64,000 nt of DNA from Lachnospiraceae bacterium 3-1 (GTDB lineage Bacteria; Bacillota; Clostridia; Lachnospirales; Lachnospiraceae). Below are positions 17,844 to 26,536 of this stretch, piece after piece (positions within the stretch are counted from its first letter, which is position 1; every line of letters starts with the position of its first letter). The notes beneath the pieces were generated by a model. That model was not told the DNA's origin and searched no databases. It worked only from the letters and a program-made list of their open reading frames with translations. The translations under genes and the position numbers were made by a program. Where the stretch lies: assembly GCA_000403255.2 (NCBI GenBank), contig KE159593.1, forward strand, positions 423,712 to 487,711, in the 5' to 3' direction.

Positions 17844-19184
17844 ATGATAAGGGAAGAAACAGGGATGGCAGGGATAAGATTGTGTGGCTTTCTGATTGAA
17901 CTTTGGGAATATCAACTGGGGATGAAGGCATTTTTTTCTGTAAGGCTGCATAGGAAATGGATGGCGGCGGTGGGAATAGTTTTGTATGGAATGTTGGCAT
18001 TTTCTGGATGGATAAAAGAAGAGTATATGTATCTGAGTGCATATGCTTTGACAGTGGCATTGATTTTTTTTATGGCAGATACAAATTGGAAAAGGAAAGC
18101 AGGAGAAATACCGATACTGCTTTTTATCATTTCATGTATGGAAAGTTTCTTTGAAGAAGGCGTGTATGCTGTGCTGAAATGGCATGGAGGGACTGTCTTA
18201 GCCAGAAAATGGGATTATTTAGGCGGCAGTATTGTAACTTTGGGAGTACTAGCTGTACTTGTAATTTTTCATGATAGAAAACATCGGAAGGAAAAAGAAG
18301 ATATCATTCGTTTTATCCCCAAATGGATGGTTTTTTTTGTGATTCTTATGGCAGTAGAAGTGATATTGACTGTTACTGGACTAAGTTACGCAAAAAAATA
18401 TATTATGGATGATAGATTCAGAATTTTTGCAGGGCTCTTAAGTTCAGCAGCTTATTTTGCGGTATGCATATTGGGAATTTTTTTTATTTATATAAAAAAA
18501 ATCAATGAAAGATTGGAGTTGGCTGTGGAAACAGAACGGCGTCTAAAAGAAATGCAGAAGAAGTACTATGAAGACATGCTTATGAGGGAAGAAGAAACCA
18601 GAAAGTATCGTCATGATTTAAGAAACCATTTGATTTGCCTGTATGGACTGGCGAAGGAAGAACAGGCTAAGAAGGTTATGGCTTACATTAGGAATATGGA
18701 GGAACAGGCAAGATTTATACAACAAAAGTTTTATACAACAGGGAACAAGGTTTTAGATGCTCTTGTGAATTATTATGGTTCTCTTATAGAGTTAGATACA
18801 AGGTTAAGAGTCTCAGGGAAAGTAGAACATGATTTGGAAATTACAGATACAGATTTATGCACTGTATTTGGAAATCTCCTGCAAAATGCAGTAGAAGGGG
18901 TGATGCGGGTTCAGGGTGGAGAGAAATATATATGGATCCAGTTTGAACAGGGGCGAGAATATTTGAGAATTAGAATTGAAAATAGCGCAGTATTTCCTGA
19001 AAATAATATATTGCAGACGAAAAAATTTTTTACGGAAACAATAAAGAAGGATAAAAGGAATCATGGGATTGGGATAAGTAATGTTCAAGAGACTGTCAAA
19101 CGTTATCAGGGAAAAGTTAATGTTCTTAGAGAGGGACAGAAAGTTGTTGCAGAGGTAATATTGAGGAATAGAGTAACCGTTTGA
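17844..19184 (+). CDS. GHKL sensor histidine kinase (AgrC-like)
   Basis: About five or six membrane segments in the first 200 residues, then a cytoplasmic kinase region. The phospho-acceptor is H257 in KYRHDLRNHLICL, and the N-box is FGNLLQNAVEGV. The G-box HGIGISNVQETVKRYQG is typical of GHKL kinases that sense peptides. The frame is open from a TTG at 17808. ATG 17844 or 17865 is more likely, and the gene follows the regulator by seven bases. The regulated promoter overlaps its last codons. A decayed paralogue with the same C-terminal residues lies at 34147-34318. Confidence 0.92.
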   Translation: MIREETGMAGIRLCGFLIELWEYQLGMKAFFSVRLHRKWMAAVGIVLYGMLAFSGWIKEEYMYLSAYALTVALIFFMADTNWKRKAGEIPILLFIISCMESFFEEGVYAVLKWHGGTVLARKWDYLGGSIVTLGVLAVLVIFHDRKHRKEKEDIIRFIPKWMVFFVILMAVEVILTVTGLSYAKKYIMDDRFRIFAGLLSSAAYFAVCILGIFFIYIKKINERLELAVETERRLKEMQKKYYEDMLMREEETRKYRHDLRNHLICLYGLAKEEQAKKVMAYIRNMEEQARFIQQKFYTTGNKVLDALVNYYGSLIELDTRLRVSGKVEHDLEITDTDLCTVFGNLLQNAVEGVMRVQGGEKYIWIQFEQGREYLRIRIENSAVFPENNILQTKKFFTETIKKDKRNHGIGISNVQETVKRYQGKVNVLREGQKVVAEVILRNRVTV

Positions 19185-19243
19185 GAACTTATCTGACCGT
19201 TTAAGAAGTTAAAATTGTAATCCATAATGGTATTTGCTACTAT
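19174..19243 (+). promoter_or_regulatory. LytTR-controlled promoter, copy 1
   Basis: Two ACCGTT repeats start at 19176 and 19196, exactly 20 bp apart. The -35 is TTGTAA (19215-19220), the spacer is 17 bases and the -10 is TACTAT (19238-19243). The first repeat overlaps the stop codon of the kinase gene. The same block occurs at 34088-34157 on the minus strand with six differences in 70 bases. Confidence 0.85.
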
Positions 19244-19268
19244 CTTAAAAAGAAAGGGGCAAACTGTT

Positions 19269-19340
19269 ATGGATTATTTTTATTTGAATGTAACGTCATT
19301 GTGGAAAGATTTTTTTGAATTGATTTTTCCAATAAAGTAA
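19269..19340 (+). CDS. 23-residue hydrophobic peptide, candidate signal or effector
   Basis: An ORF of 23 codons directly downstream of the LytTR-type promoter, 26 bases after the -10. AGAAAGGGG lies about ten bases before the ATG. The peptide begins MDYFYLNVTSLWK and ends LIFPIK. It is rich in aromatic residues and could form an amphipathic helix. It has no leader, no Gly-Gly site and no Cys. It could be a leaderless signal, a PSM-like membrane-active peptide, or simply a leader ORF. The position matches that of the 35-residue peptide gene in the second module. Between 19341 and 19473 only very short frames occur. Confidence 0.55.
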   Translation: MDYFYLNVTSLWKDFFELIFPIK

Positions 19341-19473
19341 AAAATTTAAAACAAAGTAAACATATAAGGAAATAAATGGCGAATGGATGGATTAGAAACT
19401 ATGAGAAAAAAATTTGCTGAATTTTTGGCAAATTGACATGTTCGTGTTGAATACACACAGAATGGAGGAAATA

Positions 19474-19896
19474 ATGAATAGAATAAAGAGAATAGTTACA
19501 ACCTGCTTCGCATTAGCATTTTGCGTAATGAGTGTTACAATGACGGCTTCTGCAAATACAGTAAATTATGATTTTTTCTTCACTGGCACCACTAATACGG
19601 TGAGTACTGGACAAGGATATAAAAATGACAATGAGCAGAATTATTATATTACAATTAGCAGTGGTACGCTTTCATCCAAAAATGTATTTGGAACGAGAAT
19701 CAGAAAAAAATCTGGTACTTCTGATATTGCAATGAGTAATTATAAATTACATACAGGTAAGAAAACCAGCGCAAAGTATGCTTACGATTTAGGTATAAAA
19801 GCTGATATGAATTCTACATACTTTATGAAATCCAAGAAAGATACGTCTAGTACTTCTAATGAAATATTAAATGTAATAGGAAAAGTTACTTTTTGA
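19474..19896 (+). CDS. Small secreted protein, function unknown
   Basis: The ORF is open from 19414, but GGAGG lies just before the ATG at 19474, where a clear signal peptide begins (MNRIKRIVTTCFALAF, cleavage after TASA). The mature part is about 113 aa, begins NTVNYDFFFTGTTN and is rich in Lys, Ser, Thr and Tyr without Cys. It is reminiscent of small DUF2712-type secreted proteins found beside bacteriocin and ABC genes, a weak resemblance. It is the first normal-sized gene after the LytTR-type promoter and is followed by a lipoprotein and an ABC exporter. Confidence 0.75.
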   Translation: MNRIKRIVTTCFALAFCVMSVTMTASANTVNYDFFFTGTTNTVSTGQGYKNDNEQNYYITISSGTLSSKNVFGTRIRKKSGTSDIAMSNYKLHTGKKTSAKYAYDLGIKADMNSTYFMKSKKDTSSTSNEILNVIGKVTF

Positions 19897-19971
19897 TAAT
19901 TTTATCTAATACTTAAATAGTATAGCCATCCATCATCATTTATAAAATATTTGTATTAGGAGGAGTTCATT

Positions 19972-21123
19972 GTGAAATCTATAAAAATATATTATATATG
20001 TATGATTATGATATTGATTTTTGCTTCCGGATGTTCTGAAAAAAATCGGGAAGAATCCGAGAAAGAGATGGGATCAGGACAAAATAATTTGGAAGAGTCC
20101 ACGGTGAATACAGAGGGATTGCAGGTAATTGATATTCATGAAAAAATCATGGATAATCTGTTGATAGAAGCTAAAGTTAATGTTTACCGAAAAAAATATA
20201 AATCTTATCAAACGTCATATAAGAACTTTGATGTGGAGAAGATGACTACATTATTTATGCCGGATGCAAAGGAAGATGAGTTGCAGATAGATCGTTCAGA
20301 AGATGGATCAATGATTACACATCAAGAAGAAACTATAAATATAAATCCTGGTATTTTGAGATATAGTAAAGATAAAGAAATCATCTTTATTAGTGAACTT
20401 TTTTCACTTGCAGAATTTAGTAACCGTTTGGAGAGCAGGGAATTAAAGTTTATGTCATCGGGGCAGGCAGCAGATAAGGCGGCAGCTTTGATAGAACAGC
20501 TTGGTCTGGGAACTATTACTGGTGAAGCAAAAATCAGTGGGTTTACGAAAGAGGATTTGACAGATATACAGAAATATTTCATGGAATATGATGAGGATTT
20601 TCGTGTTCAATGTGAAACGGGAAAGTTACAGTCAAGAGATCATTTTCAAGATGAGGATGAGATGTATCGCATTAAATATGTATTTGAACAGGATGGTTTG
20701 CCTGTGTTTGGTTTTGAAGATCCGCCTATGCAAATGATGGGAGGCATTGATGCCCCGCTTCTGGCAACTCCCATGGAAGCTACTGTTTATATTTCTTCTT
20801 CTGGCGTTCGCAGAATAGAATTGTATGGAGCAGTAGATGGTAATATGAAAGTCTCAGAGGATAAAGAAATTATCTTATTAGATGATGTTAAAAAAGCGCT
20901 AATAAAAAAATATGAAGATGTTATTTTAACACAAGAAATGAAAGTGACGGATATCTGGTTGGAATATGTTCCAGTGATAGATATAGAAGAGGATAATGCT
21001 GTTGATTTGATTCCTGTTTGGTGTTGTGAGTCTTATATAGATCATTCAAATGAGGAGGAAGGCTTTTCAGCGTTACGATATGCGGATCGGTTTCATGCAT
21101 TTACCGGGGAGGCAATACAGTGA
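19972..21123 (+). CDS. Lipoprotein of the LytTR-controlled ABC operon
   Basis: GTG start at 19972 after AGGAGG. The N-terminus has a lipobox (IFASGCSEKN), so the 383-aa protein is anchored on the outer face of the membrane. The rest is acidic with no family I recognise; segments such as YRIKYVFEQDGLPVFGFEDP are typical of extracellular YcnI/YpeB-like beta domains only in a loose sense. Its stop codon overlaps the start of the first permease by four bases, so it belongs to the same transporter unit. A role in immunity or signal processing would fit but is inference. Confidence 0.8.
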   Translation: MKSIKIYYICMIMILIFASGCSEKNREESEKEMGSGQNNLEESTVNTEGLQVIDIHEKIMDNLLIEAKVNVYRKKYKSYQTSYKNFDVEKMTTLFMPDAKEDELQIDRSEDGSMITHQEETININPGILRYSKDKEIIFISELFSLAEFSNRLESRELKFMSSGQAADKAAALIEQLGLGTITGEAKISGFTKEDLTDIQKYFMEYDEDFRVQCETGKLQSRDHFQDEDEMYRIKYVFEQDGLPVFGFEDPPMQMMGGIDAPLLATPMEATVYISSSGVRRIELYGAVDGNMKVSEDKEIILLDDVKKALIKKYEDVILTQEMKVTDIWLEYVPVIDIEEDNAVDLIPVWCCESYIDHSNEEEGFSALRYADRFHAFTGEAIQ

Positions 21124-21917
21124 GGATACGGACTTTTTTTTGCGAACTGAAACGTGCAATGAATTTTAGAATAATCCTTGGGGTTATGGGGGTGATTTTC
21201 TGTATCTGTTTTGATTCTTGGAATGACTTGCTGGGTGCATTTCGGGGAAATGTTGGAAATGTACATTATTTTTTCTGGAATTCAGCATATGGCGGAGTAT
21301 GTCGTGAGTATTTCTTGCCTGTATTTTCTGCTATTCCATTTGCTGTTAGCTTTTGTAAGGAATATAACGAGAATGTCTTTCCTTTTATAGTGTCCAGAGA
21401 AGGAAAAACGGGGTACTGCATCATGAAGTACGTTGCAAATGCATTGTGCGGAGGGGTGGTGGTTGCATGTGGAACGTTAATCTTGTTTATCCTACTGGCA
21501 GCCAGAATGCCGATTGCTAATATGACTTCTCTAGATATGGCCTCGGAAGTACGATTGCATTTTTGGCTTTCGATGCATGATCCATTTTTATATGGTGTGG
21601 TTGAAGTTGTGAACGGTTTTTTAACAGGATTATTATGGTCCAGCATTGCGCTTAGTGTATCAGCTTATATACCAAATACATTTGTAGTAATAATGTCACC
21701 GTACTTGATGAGTTTTGTTTTGGTGCATACGTTTCGATTAACTGGAATAGATTCTGCCTATTGGTTTACGAAATGGTTGACGGGGTATTCAGTGATTGGA
21801 TCCAGCGTGAAGACAATGGGACTATCAGTAGTGGTGATTTTAACTATCTTAGGCATATTGGGAGTTTTATTTACGAAAAAAGTGCGAAGGAGGATTGAAA
21901 ATGACTTACATCAATAA
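21120..21917 (+). CDS. ABC-2-type membrane subunit 1
   Basis: A 265-aa protein with about six membrane segments, including VMGVIFCICFDSWNDLLGAF, AFRGNVGNVHYFFW and VVVILTILGILGVLFTKKV. It starts with GTG at 21120, overlapping the lipoprotein stop, with GGGGAGG upstream. The layout with a second permease and an ATPase suggests a two-permease exporter such as those giving self-protection against lantibiotics. No substrate can be named. Confidence 0.8.
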   Translation: MRIRTFFCELKRAMNFRIILGVMGVIFCICFDSWNDLLGAFRGNVGNVHYFFWNSAYGGVCREYFLPVFSAIPFAVSFCKEYNENVFPFIVSREGKTGYCIMKYVANALCGGVVVACGTLILFILLAARMPIANMTSLDMASEVRLHFWLSMHDPFLYGVVEVVNGFLTGLLWSSIALSVSAYIPNTFVVIMSPYLMSFVLVHTFRLTGIDSAYWFTKWLTGYSVIGSSVKTMGLSVVVILTILGILGVLFTKKVRRRIENDLHQ

Positions 21918-22776
21918 AGCATTACATATTGCAGTTTACCATTTCCGTCTTCTTACAGTTCATGTACGTATTCCCATTATCTTAGTTATGATTGCACTTT
22001 TTATCAATGAAAATCTCAGGACAGTTCTGTTGTTTTCAAAAGCAGTCAATATATCGGTAACACCTTATGCATTTCCGCACTTGACAAATGATTATGTTTG
22101 CCAGCTAATTATAATGGCGGGGGCAATTTTGCTTTTTTGTGATGCGCCGTTTGAAGGGAAGGAATCTCCATATCTGCTGTCACGTGGTGGCAGATTTGCA
22201 TGGGGCGCAGGTCAAATCGTTTATATGACAGGTCTTGCATTTTTCTATGTGTCGTTTATCCTGATTATTAGTATCCTGCCGTTTTTTGGTCATCTTAGTT
22301 TTGGAGAGGAATGGGGGAAGATATGGGGAACGCTTGCTAAGACAGATGCTGGCGCACAATTTGGCGTTACATTGCATGTGACAGAATATATGGTGAGTCG
22401 TTATGCTGCTCGTTCGGCAATGATGATTAGTTTTGTTCTGGAATGGGCATGTGTGGTATGGCTCGGGCTTCTGGTATATTTTTTTAATAAATTGACCAGC
22501 CGACCAATTGGAACCTTTACAGGAGCGTTTTGTGTGCTATTAGATGTTTGTATCTCAAATGATTGGGCAAATTGGGCATATAAATTCTCACCAATTACGC
22601 TGGCACAGACGAACACATATGCAGGATATAACTTGCAAAATAATATTACATTTGATTATGGAATCAGATTTTTTTCTATTGGCATTGTGTTGCTTGTTCT
22701 TTTATGCATCTTAGCAAATTACAAAGATAAAATATGGGGGCGGCTGACAAGACATATTAGAATGCGGAAAGTGTGA
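21895..22776 (+). CDS. ABC-2-type membrane subunit 2
   Basis: A 293-aa protein with about six membrane segments. It overlaps the previous permease by 23 bases, and AAGGAGG lies seven bases before its ATG. The segment APFEGKESPYLLSRGGRFAW matches the same position in subunit 1 (FPFIVSREGKTGYCIMKY), so the two subunits are probably distant paralogues. It is likely to form a heterodimer with subunit 1. Confidence 0.8.
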   Translation: MKMTYINKALHIAVYHFRLLTVHVRIPIILVMIALFINENLRTVLLFSKAVNISVTPYAFPHLTNDYVCQLIIMAGAILLFCDAPFEGKESPYLLSRGGRFAWGAGQIVYMTGLAFFYVSFILIISILPFFGHLSFGEEWGKIWGTLAKTDAGAQFGVTLHVTEYMVSRYAARSAMMISFVLEWACVVWLGLLVYFFNKLTSRPIGTFTGAFCVLLDVCISNDWANWAYKFSPITLAQTNTYAGYNLQNNITFDYGIRFFSIGIVLLVLLCILANYKDKIWGRLTRHIRMRKV

Positions 22777-22794
22777 TAGACTGGGAGGTGTAGA

Positions 22795-23439
22795 ATGGAT
22801 AAAGATTTTATAATATCAGTAAAAGGAGTATGGAAAGAGTTTAAAAACCAAACGGTACTACAGAATGTGACAATTGATTTTGAACGAGGGAAGATACATG
22901 GAATTATTGGGCGAAATGGGTCAGGGAAGACGGTTTTGTTAAAATGTATCTGTGGTTTTATGAACCCAACCTCTGGACATGTGTTAGTAAATCAAAAAAT
23001 TGTTGGAAAGGATGTTGATTTTCCTCCTGAAATTAGTTTTATTATTGAAACACCGGGCTTCTTATCAAATTGTTCTGGCTATAAAAACCTAAAATATTTC
23101 GCATCCATCCGTAAAAAAATATCTAATGACAAAATAAAAAATGCAATTTCACGGGTTGGTTTGGATCCAAATGATAAAAAACATGTGGGGAAGTATTCTC
23201 TGGGGATGCGACAGCGTCTTGGCATTGCGCAGGCCATTATGGAAGAGCCAGATATATTGATTTTAGATGAACCAATGAATGGATTGGATAATCAAGGTGT
23301 GGAAAATATGCACAAACTTTTCAAAGAGCTAAGAGAACAAGGAAAAACGATACTGCTTGCATCACATAATATGTATGATATCGAAAATTTATGTGATACA
23401 GTAAGTGAAATGGATGCTGGAAGGCTAGATATGAAATAG
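22795..23439 (+). CDS. ABC transporter ATP-binding protein
   Basis: A 214-aa ATPase with Walker A GRNGSGKTVLLK, signature YSLGMRQRLGIAQ, Walker B ILILDEPMNGLDNQG and switch His in LLASHNM. It energises the two membrane proteins encoded just upstream. It is short and has no C-terminal extension, as in BcrA-type exporter ATPases. GGGAGG precedes the ATG. This is the last gene of the module; the right copy of the 21-bp repeat follows 61 bases later. Confidence 0.95.
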   Translation: MDKDFIISVKGVWKEFKNQTVLQNVTIDFERGKIHGIIGRNGSGKTVLLKCICGFMNPTSGHVLVNQKIVGKDVDFPPEISFIIETPGFLSNCSGYKNLKYFASIRKKISNDKIKNAISRVGLDPNDKKHVGKYSLGMRQRLGIAQAIMEEPDILILDEPMNGLDNQGVENMHKLFKELREQGKTILLASHNMYDIENLCDTVSEMDAGRLDMK

Positions 23440-23500
23440 TAAGTTTTCAGTATACAGGACTAAGATGAAAAAATCTCTGGTCCAACTTCCGGGGATTGTG

Positions 23501-23521
23501 GGAAATCAGGCGAATCATTAG
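23501..23521 (+). repeat. Right copy of 21-bp direct repeat flanking the module
   Basis: This copy is identical to 17066-17086, the 3' end and stop codon of the zinc-ribbon gene. No coding frame for that protein continues upstream of it, so it is an isolated copy. The rest of the gap 23440-23640 shows nothing else I can name. Confidence 0.7.
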
Positions 23522-23640
23522 AAGGGCGCTTTTGGGTATCTCAATAAAATTTTATTTATAGCACATCAAATCATATATCTTATAAGTTTTGGAATGGTTA
23601 AATATATAGTTGTTCATGTGTTCCAAATGGTATCTTTTCA

Positions 23641-24257
23641 ATGGAAAAAATTTCAGAAATCATTGAAATTTTCGGGGAAGTTCGTCCGGAAACCTGCCAG
23701 CATAATTTCATTCAAACAGAAATAAAGCCTGCCACCTGTATCGAAGGCGGAACCAAAACCTTACAGTGTAGTGAATGCCAAGTGATACAAACAGAAACGA
23801 TTGCCGCCACAGGTCACAAACCGGGCAGCTTGGAAACAGTGAAACAGCCCACCTGTACGGAACCAGGTTCTCAGGAACAGAAATGTACGGTGTGTGGTGA
23901 AATTATGGACAAAAAGCCAATTCCTTCCATTGGCCCTTCCTTCGGCCAATGGAGACAAACTCAGCTACGGTGAAGGTAGAGGTACAGAAAAAGGCTGTAA
24001 CCACAAAGGGGCTCACTGTACAAGGTAAGTCTGTAAAGAAGAATAAGCTTACGATAAAAAAAGGAAAGAGTGTGACATTGATTATCGAACGAAAACCAGT
24101 CGCCAGTACAGAAAAAATTACGTATCAGTCTTCCAATAAGAAGATTGCTACAGTTTCCGCCAAGGGAAAGATTAAGGCAAGGAAGCCAGGGAAAGCAAAT
24201 ATAACAGTGAAATCTGGCAAAAAGAAAGTTGTAATCAAAGTAACAGTGAAAAAATAG
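23641..24257 (+). pseudogene. Surface protein remnant (TGH-Cys repeats plus BIG2 domain), frameshifted
   Basis: Two frames make up one decayed gene. The first (23641-23973) has Cys-rich repeats of the kind TCIEGGTKTLQCSECQ and ATGHKPGS, typical of large Lachnospiraceae surface proteins. Near 23940 the frame shifts and continues to 24257 as a bacterial Ig-like (BIG2) domain: ITYQSSNKKIATVSAKGKIK and KPGKANITVKS. No signal peptide is present, so the 5' part is lost as well. Confidence 0.7.
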
Positions 24258-24493
24258 AAATGGAAAAAGGGGCTTTCTGTTCATGATTATCTATTTGATT
24301 CAACTTTGCATGAACTAAGGGAATTTTATACATAAAACTACTCGACGTTCTTACATGCATTTTGTCAAAGCATTCATACTATGTTGTCATCGTCATATTA
24401 TCTAATTTTTTCTAAATCTCTTTTATAACTATCATCCGCATTTTCTATCTCCTCAACCATTATTAATTCTTGTTCCAGTTTATCCAAAAAATA

Positions 24494-24540
24494 AACAGTA
24501 TATAACACTTGACAACAGTTTAATACTGTTATATACTGTT
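24494..24540 (+). promoter_or_regulatory. Promoter with palindromic operator of the GntR/ABC operon
   Basis: TTGACA (24509-24514), a 17-base spacer and TATACT (24532-24537) form a consensus promoter. A perfect 14-bp inverted repeat (24494-24507 with 24527-24540) spans it, and a smaller AACAGT/ACTGTT palindrome lies inside the spacer. This is probably the autoregulatory site of the GntR protein encoded 20 bases downstream. The rest of 24258-24493 is AT-rich with no gene seen. Confidence 0.8.
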
Positions 24541-24560
24541 TACAACGAGGAGGTTAAAAG

Positions 24561-24932
24561 ATGGAAATTATTATAAATAATTCCCTGATGGTTCCTATTT
24601 ATGAGCAGATTGTAGACCAGGTAAAAACGCTAATCCGTAATGAGGAATTAAAGGAGAACGATAACCTGCCTTCGGTCCGATCCTTATCCAAGGAACTTAG
24701 AATCAGCGCATTAACCGTTAAAAAGGCATATGACAGCCTGGAAGAGGAAGGGTTTACGGTAACCGTTCATGGGAAAGGGACGTATGTAGCGGCTACCAAT
24801 AAAGAACTTTTACTTGAAGAGCAGAAGAAGGAATTGGAAACGGATCTGGATCTGGCAATCCAGAAGGGCAGAAGATTTGGAATCAGTGATGAAGACATTA
24901 AGAGCCTGTTTGAATTGATTTTGGAGGGATGA
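24561..24932 (+). CDS. GntR-family regulator, YtrA type
   Basis: A 123-aa repressor with an N-terminal winged helix: PIYEQIVDQVKTLIRNEEL, LPSVRSLSKELRISALTVKK and GKGTYVAA. The C-terminal part is short and helical, without an effector domain, as in the YtrA subfamily that controls neighbouring ABC transporters. GAGGAGG precedes the ATG. The operator at its promoter is palindromic. Confidence 0.93.
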   Translation: MEIIINNSLMVPIYEQIVDQVKTLIRNEELKENDNLPSVRSLSKELRISALTVKKAYDSLEEEGFTVTVHGKGTYVAATNKELLLEEQKKELETDLDLAIQKGRRFGISDEDIKSLFELILEG

Positions 24933-24934
24933 CA

Positions 24935-25786
24935 ATGTTAAAGATTGAGCATTTAAAGAAAACGTATGATAATTTTTCTCTGGACTGTTCTCTGAGGATT
25001 CAGCCAGGGGCCGTGACTGGATTGATTGGTCAGAATGGGGCAGGGAAAAGCGTCACATTTAAGGCAATTTTGGGATTGATAAAAGCAGATGGAGGAAAAG
25101 TGACAATCCTGGGGAAGGATATTCAGGATTTTTCGGTAAAGGATAAACAAAGGCTGGGCGTGGTTTTATCGGATTCCGGGTTTAGCGGATATCTGGATGT
25201 GAGGGATGTTATTTCTATACTGAAAAATTTGTACGAAACATTTGACCAGAAATTTTTTATGAAGCAAGCACAAAAGTTTGGGCTTCCAATGAATAAAAAA
25301 ATAAAAGAATTTTCCACAGGTATGAAGGCAAAATTAAAAGTTCTTACAGCAATTTCCCATAAGGCTAAGCTGCTGATTCTGGATGAGCCCACAGTTGGGC
25401 TGGATGTGGTGGCCAGGGATGAGCTGTTAGAGGCCCTTAGAGAGTTTATGGAAGAGGAAGAAGACCGATCCATTTTAATCAGTTCTCATATTTCCAGTGA
25501 TTTGGAGACTTTGTGTGATGATTTGTATATGATACATGATGGGAAAATCATTTTTCATGAAGATACAGACGTGCTATTAAGCGATTACGCTTTGTTAAAG
25601 GTTAATGACAGCCAGTATGCGGCTTTGGATAAGCAGTACATTCTGCGGCATAGAAAAGAGAATTTTGGACATTGCTGTCTGACGAATCAAAAGCAGTATT
25701 ATCTGGATAATTTTCCCCAAATTGCCATAGAAAAAGGAACAGTGGATGAAGTAATAACTATGATGATTCGAGGTGTGGAAGAATGA
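24935..25786 (+). CDS. ABC transporter ATP-binding protein of the GntR operon
   Basis: A 283-aa ATPase with Walker A GQNGAGKSVTFK, signature FSTGMKAKLKVL, Walker B LLILDEPTVGLD and switch His in ISSHISSD. GGAGGG fits the ATG at 24935 better than the one at 24929, which it touches. It has the roughly 70-residue C-terminal tail common in YtrB-like ATPases. Partner of the permease gene that overlaps its end by four bases. Probably answers cell-wall or membrane stress; substrate unknown. Confidence 0.93.
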   Translation: MLKIEHLKKTYDNFSLDCSLRIQPGAVTGLIGQNGAGKSVTFKAILGLIKADGGKVTILGKDIQDFSVKDKQRLGVVLSDSGFSGYLDVRDVISILKNLYETFDQKFFMKQAQKFGLPMNKKIKEFSTGMKAKLKVLTAISHKAKLLILDEPTVGLDVVARDELLEALREFMEEEEDRSILISSHISSDLETLCDDLYMIHDGKIIFHEDTDVLLSDYALLKVNDSQYAALDKQYILRHRKENFGHCCLTNQKQYYLDNFPQIAIEKGTVDEVITMMIRGVEE

Positions 25787-26436
25787 AAGGATTATTACAA
25801 AAAGATTTTAGACTTATGGTAAAGCAGAGTAAATTTTTTACAACAATTGCATTCATTACAGTGATATTTGCTGGCGTGGTGGAGAATATTTCGTTTATTA
25901 TTAGTTATCTGACGTTTATTGGTTTCATGTTTACATTAAGCACGATCAGTTATGATGAATTTGACAATGGGAATGCTTTTTTGTTTTCCTTGCCAATTAC
26001 AAGGAGAGGGTATGTAGTGGAAAAATATGGATTTGGCCTTCTTATGGGTGGAAGCTGCTGGATATTTGCCACATTAATTGCCGTGGTTTGCGGGCAGGTA
26101 CGGAGAACGAATTCCATTAATGATTCACTGGCGGTTGCCTTTATGATTATTCCGGTTATGTTGCTGCTGTTGGCAATAATACTTCCCTTTCAACTGAAAT
26201 TTGGCGGTGAAAAGGGACGGATAGCGGCGATTGCAATGGTGGGAATTGTATTTATTGTTTTTTTAGGAGTGGCAAAGATTACAAAAACCATGCATATTGA
26301 TTTGAGTGGTTTGCTGAATCGCATAGAAACAATGGATACCAGAATGTTGGGCGTGGCTGCAATTGCAGTTTCCATTGGAGTATTGTTGCTGTCTGGAAGA
26401 ATCAGCGTAACCATCATGGAGAAAAAGGAGTTTTAA
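25783..26436 (+). CDS. ABC-2 transporter permease of the GntR operon
   Basis: A 217-aa protein with about six membrane segments; it begins MKGLLQKDFRLMVKQSKFF. SYDEFDNGNAFLFSLPITRR is a typical conserved stretch of ABC-2 permeases of the YtrC/D kind. The start overlaps the ATPase stop by four bases. A hairpin follows the stop. Confidence 0.9.
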   Translation: MKGLLQKDFRLMVKQSKFFTTIAFITVIFAGVVENISFIISYLTFIGFMFTLSTISYDEFDNGNAFLFSLPITRRGYVVEKYGFGLLMGGSCWIFATLIAVVCGQVRRTNSINDSLAVAFMIIPVMLLLLAIILPFQLKFGGEKGRIAAIAMVGIVFIVFLGVAKITKTMHIDLSGLLNRIETMDTRMLGVAAIAVSIGVLLLSGRISVTIMEKKEF

Positions 26437-26469
26437 GATTTCCGTGTACCTTTCATTGATATTGCCCAT

Positions 26470-26502
26470 TCTCAAGCCTCGCACTTTTTGCGAAGCTTGA
26501 GA
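26470..26502. terminator. Hairpin after the GntR/ABC operon
   Basis: Arms 26470-26483 and 26489-26502 pair at 13 of 14 positions with a 5-base loop. The sequence after the stem is not T-rich, so ending of transcription is not certain. Confidence 0.45.
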
Positions 26503-26536
26503 GAATCCGGTAAAATCGTCAAAATCCAACTTTTTC

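Noticed and set aside
17123-19340. Classical agr quorum-sensing system
   Set aside because: The regulator and kinase fit, but no AgrB-like protease and no AgrD-like peptide with a central Cys and charged tail is present.
19341-19473. Tiny frames of 11 and 14 codons (for example MANGWIRNYEKKIC) after the 23-residue peptide gene
   Set aside because: The ribosome sites are weak and nothing else supports them; the length is within chance expectation in AT-rich DNA.
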